64,000 bases of DNA from Aphelocoma coerulescens (taxonomy: Eukaryota > Chordata > Aves > Passeriformes > Corvidae). Location: contig NC_091019.1 of NCBI RefSeq assembly GCF_041296385.1, positions 6,285,264 through 6,349,263 of the forward strand. Direction: 5' to 3'. The notes beneath the pieces were generated by a model. It was given only the letters and a program-made list of their open reading frames with translations. It was not told the origin of the DNA and searched no databases. Below are positions 25,042 to 45,612 of the stretch, piece by piece. The position numbers were made by a program, and so were the translations under genes. Every line of letters starts with the position of its first letter. Position 1 is the first letter of the stretch.

Positions 25042-25092
25042 GCAATTGCTGGTTACTTTGATGTATTTTTTGAGAAGAACTGCCACAACAAG
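25042..25092 (+). CDS. PRMT3: PRMT3 exon (beta-barrel)
   Basis: A 51-base exon of exactly 17 codons, AIAGYFDVFFEKNCHNK, phase 0 at both ends. It sits between the acceptor 'tttttttatag' and the donor 'gtgggt'. Human PRMT3 has AIAGYFDIYFEKNCHNR at this place, differing at three conservative positions. It is a strand and turn of the C-terminal barrel just before the THW loop. Confidence 0.97.
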
Positions 25093-25280
25093 GTGGGTAT
25101 TTGGGGTTATGCATTTTAAAAATATCATTGAGAGATGATGATGGTGGTGTATTTTATTTTGCCTCAAGGTGTTTGACAGTGGGTCTGTTTTGCTGTAAGA
25201 AAGACTTCATATGCATTTGTGTTTGGTAATTGATTGATGTGGTGTGATATGAAAAAGGTTGTTTTTAATCAAACTCTTGA

Positions 25281-34709
<9,429 letters not shown>

Positions 34710-34972
34710 AACTCTGTCCATGTCTGGGAAGTGTTCAATTCAAATGCTATGTTTGACTGCTGATAAGTGTTTTGAAAGATCCAAAAATGGTACTCTTTGG
34801 TTTGTGTGTGTGTGCACACACAAGGATATGGAAAAGTTACCTAGAACCGAGATTTACGACAAAAGCAGATTCTGCTGCTTCACATGATGTGAGGAAAGCA
34901 AGAAAGATGGGTTTGGGTTACCTGAGACTGCTGGGTGAGGAAAAATGAGCTTAAAGTCTTGCTGTAAGGAAC

Positions 34973-34978
34973 AATAAA
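34973..34978 (+). terminator. PRMT3: Proximal polyadenylation signal AATAAA
   Basis: A canonical hexamer about 265 bases after the PRMT3 stop codon, a candidate for a shorter 3' UTR isoform. Confidence 0.5.
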
Positions 34979-35204
34979 TATGATCTCTCAGTAGTGTTTT
35001 ATTCTTCCACTGGCAAAATCCTTGTATAGTATTTTTTTATGAAAGAAGCAGCTAAATCATGTGTCAGTGCACTTCAACAGTAGCTGGAAAATCCCAGTGG
35101 GAATAATTTTGGAATTCCAACTGCAAGACAGCAGCAACAAAGAAGATATTTTTATTACACTTCTGCAATTTAAAAGTTGTACACATTTCAGATACATTTG
35201 TCTA

Positions 35205-35210
35205 AATAAA
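35205..35210 (+). terminator. PRMT3: Distal polyadenylation signal AATAAA
   Basis: A canonical hexamer about 500 bases after the stop, with a GT-rich downstream element around 35248-35265. This is the more likely main 3' end of PRMT3. Confidence 0.65.
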
Positions 35211-36158
35211 TGAACCCAGTGTGATATATATAATGCAGTTGCTGCTTTCCTTGTGTTCTGTGTAATTGGAAATTCTGTCTATCCTGTGATGGCTCATTTA
35301 TTTGTGCCTACAGTTTTTTCTCTACTAACCTGTTGGGGCATAGGTGGATGGAAGTGTGTATTTTAGCAGCTTTAGGAAAAACACAACAAACAAATAGCAG
35401 TTGCTGGAAGGGTGGGTTTGGTTTCACTCCTGTGGACAGTCAGGGGTTGACTTCAAGGGAGGGGGGTGCATGTAGATATTCATTCCTATGTGAAAGCTGT
35501 TGAATTCCCTTTAGACCACTTAAATGCCCTGATTAACATGTGGATGTTCAGGAGCTCAACTCACATAGCAGGAATGCTCAGGTACTGAGCACCTGGCCTG
35601 GGCAGGTCATTCCAGAGGTGTGAGGCAGAGCTCAGCCACCGTGTGGGCACCTTGGCTGTTGTGTTCACCCAGTAGTGAGTGTGAATTCATTGCTCACACT
35701 GATTTTAGATCCCTAAGTTTATGCAAGTGAGACTGCACACAGTTTATAAATTCTATTTTCAGGATAGGCTTTAGTATAAAAAAACCTCATAAAAAATGAG
35801 ACAGTTGCACACACAGAAAAAACCAAAGATGCAAGTTTTATTTCCCAGTAGTCTCTGAGAATGCTCTACAGTGATAAACACATGTGAGTCTCAGTGAGCT
35901 GCTAACATTTTTCCTGCTTGGTGACATATATCCATTTTGGTCTTGTTCAGGGCTCTTCCAGTTTGAATTTTTTTATACATCTGCAGATTCTATGTTTGTG
36001 TAAATGCTGCCATAGAAGGCAAGAAAGGAAGAAAAAGAATGAAAAGGGATAGCAGTGCAAAGCCTGGTAGAGAGTTTGTGTAGCCTTGGGTTGCAGGGCT
36101 AAAAATGAAGACAAAAAAAGCTTGAAAATGTGTAAAAGAAAAAGGTAAATGCTATTAT

Positions 36159-36174
36159 AAAATAAATAAATAAA
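36159..36174. repeat. AATA microsatellite
   Basis: Four units of a TAAA/AATA tetranucleotide repeat, too short to be notable except as a possible marker. Confidence 0.85.
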
Positions 36175-38096
36175 CCCCCAAAAACCCAAACTCTGCCAAG
36201 AACAGAGGATTTGGTATCATCTAACCAGCAGGAAAATGTTCTGAAAAGACTTTCATTAATGTAAAGCCTGAGGAGGGTCATTTGATAAAGGCACTGGATT
36301 TTCAAAGAATTTCAAATACAGAAGTGAACGTTGATCTAATAGCCAGTGTCTCACAGCATGCTGTGGAAATAACCCATCAATTATAGGGGGCTTTTGTCAG
36401 TCTAGCACTTGAATAATATGGGATTCATCTGACAGCACAATCAGTTATTTACATTTCCTAATTGTTACTCAAAGAATTGAATATTGTGGGAAATGTGATC
36501 AATAACTACTCTCTTAAAGGAATTTTAATGATTGAATCTGAGGCAGAAAAGTGGAAAGTAACTACTTAGAGTAGAAATGCCCTTGAATTTATCCAGTAAG
36601 AGATGGTAATCCTTCATACAAATGTGATCCTTTATTCTAAGGCACATGGTCAATGTGGCCAAAGATGCAAATAATCTGTAGTCGAATTAAAAATTAATAA
36701 ATAAACAAAATAGTGTGAAAATGGCTGGAATTCTGCATAACTCATGGAAACATTTCTTCCTCCAGGTGGTAGGAACAACTTGTTCGTCAGTCACTGGTGT
36801 TTCAAATTTTTAAATATTTTTTAGCAATTAGGGTAGTCACAATTTCAGACCTCAGTTTATTACTTCAGTGTGTGCTCCTGTATTGAGAGCAGAAGGAAAA
36901 AAGTAAACTGCAGAAAATCTGAATTTCACTTATCTGACAGCATTTGTCTGTTACACCAACTGATATAAATGGAGCTGGTTTACCACACAGGTTTTATTTT
37001 CTTAGCAGCAACATCTTACATGACAAAGTCTTTTCTTCTTCCTGACTAGGAAGTATCAAAATTATATATCCTATGGGTTAGATCTCTAACTTTGAAATTC
37101 AAGTGAGGCATTTATTTACCTGCCTCTCTTAGAGGTCTGCTTTCTCCTGTTTCTTCCCTCTCCTTCCCCAGTACTGCTATGGACAGATGCAGGTTTTGAT
37201 GCAGAAGCAAAAACCCCATTGGAGGTGGCTGCTCTCCCCTGGATTCTTGTCTGACATGATGCACAGAGCTGTTTGCTATTGGCTCCTTTCCAGAGCATCT
37301 CTCTTGTCCCTGGCCTTTGGCTTTGTCCTGCTCTGGATTTGGTGCTGGTTTTCATTTTGTTTGAACTTCTAACATGCCCTGACAGCATTCCCTGATTTCT
37401 GATGACCAGGTCTCTCCCATCCTAGGCTGCTCCTCTTCTCCCTGATCCTTTTCATTTGAAATGTTGAATGTGCAGCTGATTCTTGGGAGGTGCAACAACC
37501 CCTGTACAAATTTAATCCTTGCTTCAGCAACCAGGGCTGCCCAGAGCATGCTTGATTTGCAGGCACAGCAGAAATGGGATGCAGATGCAATAAGGCAGAT
37601 ACAAAGGATTGTCACAGGCCTTGAAATGTATGAGTAAGTTGTTGTTGCTAGTGGAGACCTGCTAAAGCACATTAAAAAATGTGGGTCTATGATGCATGTC
37701 TAGGAAGATACAAAGAAAAAATGAATACAACGATGGGTAATTTCAGGTCAGTTGTCAGGTGCGTGAAGAAATACAAGATGGAATTATGATACCTTCCTTA
37801 ATGTGTAATTTTATGCATAAACAGAGCCTTTTCTTCTACATCAGAAAATTTAGGACCCTTAATTCACTTTATATAAATTCATTTTGGGAAACTTGCACTC
37901 AGCAAAAGACAAATGAATACATGGGGGTAACGGCGTGTCTTTTCCAAGAGGATAAAATTTGCCTGCCCCAAATTGCAGGTGGCAACTACAAATTTAATGT
38001 TCAAGTGCCTTCATTTGCAAAACCAGGGAACCTGCATGGTAGGAATTAGCAGTGTCATGTAAGTTTGTATATGTGAGTGGTTTTGGGGGGTTCAGG

Positions 38097-38112
38097 TTTT
38101 TTTTTTTTTTTT
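38097..38112. repeat. T16 homopolymer
   Basis: An uninterrupted T run in intergenic DNA, with no attached retroelement recognised. Confidence 0.9.
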
Positions 38113-40672
38113 GAAAGTGTGTTTTTGCTGTGCTTAACAATGAAGTCCAGCACTTCTGAAGAGCATTGCAGGGACAGAAGTTTTGAATGTTTAGTCCCAT
38201 AGTTAACCTTTTTCTCAAGGAGTGTTCTTAACTAGCAGTTATCAATCTCTATTCATGCTGAAGCAATTTACATTATACTTAGCCCAAAGTCAGAGGAGTT
38301 AGATTGACCAGTGATTCATAAAAGTTCTCTTATTATTCAGATAAAAACTGAAGGTTGGCCTGCCACCTTCTTGCAAATCTGTGCCCAGAGTCTGTGTACT
38401 TGAAGATAAATAACCCACCTGAAAACGGTGTGAATGCTCACAGCTCTGCTTCTTATTTAGATGTTAATGATATGTTGTTTTTTGGTTTGTTTTTAATCTT
38501 GTCTTCTGCGGTGCTTTTAAATGTTTAGCTAAGCTGTAAAATTATCTTGCTGCTTCTACCCATCAGAGAGCAGCTGAGCAAGACTGACAAACTTGGAAGC
38601 TTCTGGTCCTTGGTTACTGAATGACTCTTCAGTGAGCACCATGCTGGGGGCTCTTAATAGGATTTTTGTGTGTACACCTCAGTTTGACCTTCTAAATTCT
38701 GTCCTGTGGGGTGTGCTGTAATGAGACAGATCCAGCTTCTGTGATCCAGAGAAAAGCAAAGCCTCAATTTCAAATAAAGCTCTACAGAGGATTCGGAGAG
38801 CTGGTTTGGGAGATATAGCCTCTAACTAAAAATGTAGGCTGCCAGCAAGGTTTGAAGAGTTTTATTTCAAGGATGTTTCTCTGCTCTCTGTTTAATAGTG
38901 CCTGAAGTCCCCAGTAGTAATGACTCTTAGCATTTTCTGTCCCTGGTTTAAATTATCTGAAGGAAAAATTGCAGAAGTGTCTTCCCCGAGGTTTGTGGAA
39001 TGACACAGCCCAGCTATGGCTGGCTGGAAAAGGTAGGAGGGGGAGTTGGAAGATGAAGGGTTGACAGTAAAGGCTTCTCTGAAGACTAAAGTGATGATTT
39101 TATTTTTAGAAACCAGGTTTAAAGACATGGTTTGCTTCTGCTTTTACTACATTGATTACCTGCATAGTAATGGCACTTAGGAGTTTTCAAAGGCAACCAA
39201 AAATAAAGTCATCGGCATGTATCTGAATATACAAACTTTGCAAGAGATGGCAAAGACATTTTACATTATTTTGTTTATCCAGGCATTGACAGATGTTAAA
39301 GCTGGTGAAGCAGTGACATCTAATTGAAAGACAAATACCTTGAAACATGGAAAGGCAAGGGAAATTAGAGGGAAAATCTGGCTTCTTAGTGTTATGAGCA
39401 CTGCAGACAAATTTGCAGAAGGACTTACATGATTAAATAGGTGTAGAAAACATGCAGTTTGAATTGCTTTTATATAATTGGGCAGAAACCTGAAGATGGT
39501 TCAGTTTTCCAAGTTTAGTAAAAGTTTAAACAGATGCTGTTTGATTTTTTTTTTTTTGACCTTATATAAAATTCATAGGTAGATAATTAACTTCACAGGA
39601 AAAAGCGGTATTTTTAATGATATTGCTGAGCAGCAAAGACAAAAGGAGAAGCCTTCCTGCTAGTGAGGTACCATGCACACAGAAATTGTTAATAGGGTAC
39701 TTAAAAAGCTCGTGCTTTTTCAGCACCTGAATGTGTGTCTGTTTCCCAGTGCCCACTTGGCTCAGAATTTTTATCTGCTTTGCTTAGTCCCATATATCAA
39801 AATAGAAACAAACTTCATTTCTATCCCTTTCTGAATGGCAAGGGTATTACTGGGTTTCTTTGAAATACTAATGCCTCCAGGTTCCAGCACTCTCTGAACT
39901 CCTCCATGATGAATGAAAAGGACTCACTCATCCCATGGAAAAACTCTACCATGAAACAAAACAATCAATTTCCAGATTTATAACATTTCTGTTGCTGTTC
40001 CTCTAACAATTAACCGAAGTAAAATAAAAGACTCTTAATGACAGCGATAACAAATTAAAGAGGAATAAAGCTTACTCAACATGTTAATTCTATTTTCCAC
40101 TTGGGTACTACTCAAAACATCAGTGCAAACAGAGTGAGAGCAAATATGTCCCATGGAAAGCAGACTGGCTGAAGTTAGCCTTTCACAAGTAAGAACTACA
40201 ACCCAAATAAAATTATTCTCCTTGGATTCAATTGGCAGATGCTAAAATAATCCCCCTTCACATGGTGATTTGTGAGGCTTTCCAAATTATTTTGTTTTCT
40301 TCCAAGGAGAAATGGGTGAAACAGGGGGTACCCATTTTTTCAGGGTTTTTTTGCTTACCTTTTTGGCATTTTGATACATGATCCCTTCCTATACAAAAGA
40401 AGGGATAGATTTTTCCAAAGTGAATTGCATTAACTGAGAGAGATCACATCTGCACCCCAGAGCAATATGCAGTGAGGAACAAATTGTGAGTGATTCAAGT
40501 ACTTAGAGGATGCTCACATCTGGGAAGTTACCTCTGGTGAAAACCCTTCTCATGGACATAATGCCAGTGCTACTACAATATAATCTGTGCCAGGTGTGCT
40601 CCTCTTGGGATCACTGCACCTGGCTTAATTTGTTTAACACTTGAGCAGGTGATATTCATAGACTAGAATTAG

Positions 40673-40700
40673 AAATAAACAAATAAACAAATAAATAAAT
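40673..40700. repeat. AAAT/AAAC microsatellite
   Basis: Alternating 'aaataaac' units passing into 'aaataaat', an impure tetranucleotide repeat. Confidence 0.85.
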
Positions 40701-41196
40701 GTAAATCTGTAAAATTGACACAGTTCATCCAGTATTGTCCAAACTAATTAATAGACATTTGCTTCACCCTTCAGAACAGTCGCTCTCTAGTACCTCTGAT
40801 TGCAGTACTTTTCATTATAAAGTCAGTCTTGCTAAGAATTTTAGCTTTTGCTTCTATTTCCCTGAGCGTTGCAGGCTGCCTGGATGAAAGAAGGAGCTCT
40901 AGGGTGGCAGGAGGGAAAGTGAGCTGGTGGGAGACACACCAGAAGACCAAAGGTCCTGGGTGGCACAAGGAGCTCCCTTGAAGGAGTGTTGATCCACTTT
41001 GGGTAATGATGATTTAGGTAATTAAACCTGAAATACAAGTAGGATTCTGTAAGTAGAATTGAATTTTGATTTAACCTTCTGATGGGTTATGCAAAGAGAG
41101 GAGCACTGAAAAGAGGGAATTTCTTAATAATATTGACTCCTGTCACAGCACTGGACATTCTTGGAACAAAGGCTACTCAACTGGAAAATTGGATAT

Positions 41197-41216
41197 GAGG
41201 AGGAGGAGGAGGAGGA
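41197..41216. repeat. GAG trinucleotide run
   Basis: Six consecutive GAG/AGG units. They would encode a short glutamate run in one frame, but no gene is supported here. Confidence 0.85.
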
Positions 41217-42379
41217 CTTCTCTGTGAGTCAGATGTTAAACTGTGCTGTACTGCTTGCTTGGGAATTAATACAAAGCCTTGCACTGAGGAGAAAAAGCAG
41301 TGCAAAGTTAAGTTTCTTGCCTCATACTAATACGTGCACTGATGTTAATTTGGGGAGCATTGTGCCTGTAGAACAGTCACAGCTCTTGTGTTTGTGGAGA
41401 CCCCAAAATGGATTTAGCTTAGAGAATAACAGATGTTATGGGGTGTCCCTAGAGGTAGAAATAATGCTGTTACCATTGGTTTGCAGTGAGTTTGAGCTCC
41501 TTTGGGGTGCCAGGTGACAATGACCTGGGCTGAGCAGCCTAACTGGGACAGGTATCCCAAATCTTTTTAACTTCTCACCTGGAATAAACCGACATCCTTT
41601 GCAAATGACAGCAAATTGCAGCAGGGAACACACTGCCAGCTGAGGAAAATGGAAGGAGAGGAGTTTGGTTAACCCAGGAAGGTGAATGTTGTCAGAAATA
41701 GAGGATGTTGAGGTAAAAATGCTAAGATCCTTCTTTAATTATCAAACTATTCAGCTCTGATCAAAATTTTCTGAACTGACTAGGGATTTTAATTCTCTTT
41801 TTGTTTTATTGCTCTGATGAAACTGAGATTTATATTTTTACAAAAGTTTGCCTTTCTGAATGCAAGCTCCTCAAAAACCTGAAGGCAACCTCCTTTGTAG
41901 TGCCTTTAGTGACAGATAGTTTAAAATTTTTTCCTCTAAAACAGACTTCCTGAATGCAATTTCTTCAGAAAAGGTTGATCTATGTTCTATATTTAAAAGA
42001 TGTCATGCTTTTTCTCATCTTCCTATGTTGAAAAAGCCCCACAAGCAGATGACATGCTATAAGGGTGGGAGTAAATACTCAATCTTTCATGGCTTTCAGA
42101 TGTCCTTTTAATCCATTGTTTTGGTCAATTCTTAAGTTAAAACCTAAATGCAACATCTGGCTAAGGAATAACCATGGAGTTAAGTTTGTGGCTGAGCCCA
42201 GCCCTTAATGGAATTTTGTGGTTTTCACACAAAACTACTTTTCTGAATCAGATGTTTCATGCCTGACTTATTCATCCATGTGACAGTTAATTACTTTTGA
42301 AGTAATTGAGACGTTATTGAAGGAAGTGGGTAAGAGAGCTGTCAGCAGGAAAACCTCCACAAAATCAATATTATAACAT

Positions 42380-42562
42380 CATCTGGCACAGGCTGCCCAG
42401 AAAAGTTGAGGATGCCCCATCCCTGGAAGTGTCCAAGGCCAGGCTGGATGGGGCTTGGAGTAACCTGATTTAGGGGAAGGTGTCCCTGGCAGGGGGGTTG
42501 GAACAAGATTAGCTTTAGGATCCCTTCCACAGCAAACAATGCTGTGACTCTCTGATCCTGTA
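42380..42562 (+). mobile_element. CR1 LINE 3' fragment
   Basis: Sense-oriented CR1 end: 'ctggcacaggctgcccagaa', 'aagtgtccaaggccaggctg', 'gatggggcttggagtaacct', 'gtgtccctggcaggggggtt', then 'gatcccttccacagcaaaca'. The tail is diverged, with a ten-base deletion around the usual 'ctgcccatgg'. Confidence 0.9.
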
Positions 42563-45542
42563 GTCTGCTTTTGTAGCTGCCATCTGAAAACTCTGCTTCA
42601 GTCAGTGGAATAAACAAGCAATGGCTGAGCTGTAACCACAGTGTTACCACATTTCTCTGCTCACATGGATTTATTCCCACAAGAAATTGTGATGGCAGTC
42701 TACAGAGTTGAGAAAAGACTTTCCATGAACTTACAGGGGAGTTTTTTAGGTTTTGATAAAAGGCTGCTCTTTGATATGCCTGCCAGGACATGGGTGCTTT
42801 TCCTGATTCTGTTATTGCTCCTCTGGCACTGCTCTGTGCTTGAATGTTTTTAATAAATTCCTGTGTTTGTACCTCATGTTACAGAACTGAGAGCAAAATG
42901 AAGCCATTCCCATTAGTCAGAATGCCCAGCTAATATATTACCAATAAACCTTGTTTTCAGTAGGTCATGGCTAGTCAATCTGCTCTTCAGCATGTTCTGA
43001 GGTTGCTGACTGTATTTTTAAATCACTGAAGTGTTCCTTTGGAAGAGGACAAATACATCTTTTCAAATCTCCTTCCCCATCTGCATTCACAGTGGGATAT
43101 GTGCAGCTGTTGTTATCTGGGGAGGAGGGGAAGGGGTCAAGCATCAAACTTTGATTTGTTTGACATGTGCTATGCATTAAGCAACACTTCACCAATCTCT
43201 TTGAAAAGGTGGTATGGTGGGGAAACAGAGAAGCTGAGGCACTGGGTAGATCTGTCATGTGCTTTTTTACATAAAATATTTTAAACATATAATCTCTTTC
43301 CAGAGTGCCTTGTCTCTACCTGTCTTCCATAAGGAATAAAATCTTAGATGGGGTTAGCCAAGTGTAATTTACCATTTCTCTAGAGATGAAACTGGATTAA
43401 GGAGAGGAATGCATAATCCTAGCTGGTAACAACAGTGTAGGTGACAGGAAATGTTAATAAAAGGCAATAAAACGCCTTCCTGCAACTTGGTAATTACCTC
43501 AACCTAGAGCAGCGTGTGGTTTAAGAAAACATCACCAGATCCTATTACATTTTTCTGTGCTTCACAGAAGCCTCTGCAGGTCATATTTCTCTTTCCTGCT
43601 CACTCCCTGCAGCCTGTTGCAGCTCACACTGTGAAGCTATTTTTCATGCTCAGTAGCATGGAAACAGAAGGGAGAGAGATGAGCTATCACCTGGAGGATC
43701 TTTGCAGGGGTTACGCGTGGATCTGATGAAGGGCCAGGGGAGATGGTGCAGATGACATTTCATCTTTCTGCACTACATTCCAGGAACTACGGTTTGCTCT
43801 AGCTTGCTTCCTTCTGATTGTGTGGGATTTGAGAGGGACAAATAAACCACAGGTGTTAATACCATGCTGCCATGGGTGTTAATCCTATTCTGGCTCCACA
43901 TATGAGCTTTCCAGGCTTGTACGCTCAGCGGTAATCACACCAAAAGTAAATACTGAGCATGCACATGCCCCTCTTCCTCTGCCCCTCTGTCCAAGGGGAA
44001 GCCATATGTTCAAGCCCTCCTGCCTGTTGTATCTAGATCTGAGTTTTCAAGCAGGTTGTGGTGACCTTGCTAGCCTAAAAAAAATAATTAGAGATCTGGA
44101 TCAGCCCTGTTTGAACACTGATGACTCTGTCAGCTGATATCAGGAGCTGCTGGTAGTTTTCAGATCATCTCTGCAGAGGAAACAGTTCTGGTTTGCAGAC
44201 CTTATTACTGCTTCTCCTTGGAGTGTACATTCATTTCCAGTCTGGTTCTGGTTTTTTTGTTTCTTTCCCTGTATCTCACACCTGCTCCCAAATTGTGATT
44301 GTCTCAAAGTTGAAGTGTGTGTCTGTATGCTCCTTCACTTTCTTGGGGGTTCTTTGCTTTTCCCCAGGATCAGTGCTGTGTGGTACATGGAATTTGCTTC
44401 TCTGCCTGCTACAGACCAAGCTGACTTCTTTTCTCTATGCCTGAAGAGTAACCACTAATAATTGTCAATCCCAGCAGAAAGTTGGAGAAAGGAACATATG
44501 GCCAAGTTCTGTGAAATTCTCCAGGCTAAAGTCTCCAGAAATCAAAATCAATTTAGTTTGTCTGTCTAAATGTTTTTACTCCAAGTTGAGTAATGATGTG
44601 TTCCTTGAAGATGAACAAATTGGGTAGAAAGAGGCAGGAGCCCTCCTCTGGATCTAAGATACCTCTTTGTTGTCAGTTGTGTAACAATTCCTGTAAAGCA
44701 GTGAAAAATTTCCTCTGGCACAGAAGAGATGAGAGAGCTGACATTGAAATAATTGGTAGGTCCAGGTGGTTATACTGCAGATATCTGGGCAGGCATAACT
44801 TGTCTCTGGGGTTTGACCCTCTGGCTCATCATCCCCATGGCCATTCCCTTGTTGGGGACTGGAGTGGGGAGAAGGCAGCTCAGCCCACCTCATCCCACCT
44901 GACTGCACCCGACATCCAATGATGAGGCAGCAGAATGGAAAAGCAAATATTGCCACTGTCAAGAAGTCTCTTCAAAGGATATCATCTCACTAAACATGTC
45001 TTTCCCATCCATCTGCCCTGTTGCAATTAAAGGGGAATGTGTTTATGATTGTAAGGGAGATGTCACTGTCACACTGCAGGTATGTGAACAAGGGCTTCTC
45101 TCAGATTTTTGTATCAGCTTGAAGAGAACTGAGGGGTCAGTCTCAAAGCACTTTAAACAGACAAGCAGAGTAAGAAAAGGAGAAGGGAAATAAAAATGCC
45201 TAAGAAAATTCTTCAGAGTGTCACACAGTGAACCACCATTGGTACATCTGGTAGCTGTAATCCAAAAAGTTACAGTTCTGCAGGAAGGACACCTGGAGAT
45301 GCTCAGATGCCAAGTTTCAGCAAAGTCCTGAATGTGTAAGCTCCAACAAAGAAGAATTTGATGCACTTAGAAACTGTGCAAGGTGGACTGGAAGTAATCA
45401 TAACCCCTGCATCATACCTTGTCAGGGGACAAAGGTGTATTAAATCATTATTTTTGGTTGAAACATTTATTTAAATGTTAGGAATATCTCCCATGGAAAT
45501 AACTGGAAGTTTGGACTAAATTATTGCAGCTACTTTAAAAAG

Positions 45543-45612
45543 TATTATGTAAAATTCTATTTACAAATTTCTATTCTGTAAATTCTATTATGTAAAATTT
45601 CTATTTACAAAT
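45543..45612. repeat. Local tandem duplication, ~43-base period
   Basis: 'tattatgtaaaattctattt' followed by 'acaaat' at 45543-45568 recurs at 45586-45612 with one extra T. A related 'ctattctgtaaattc' lies between. It appears to be replication slippage in AT-rich DNA. Confidence 0.8.

Larger units (their letters stand above)
34710..35230 (+). other. PRMT3: PRMT3 3' UTR and polyadenylation region
   Basis: Follows the TGA. Two AATAAA hexamers are visible, at 34973-34978 and 35205-35210. The second is followed within 60 bases by a GT-rich element ('ccttgtgttctgtgtaattg'), the usual downstream signal, so the distal 3' end is probably near 35225-35235. The first could give a shorter transcript. 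A self-complementary GT/CA stretch lies at 34802-34822. The exact cleavage site cannot be read from sequence alone. Confidence 0.75.

Noticed and set aside
42342..42791. 149-codon minus-strand frame
   Set aside because: About a third is CR1 antisense and the remainder has no domain.
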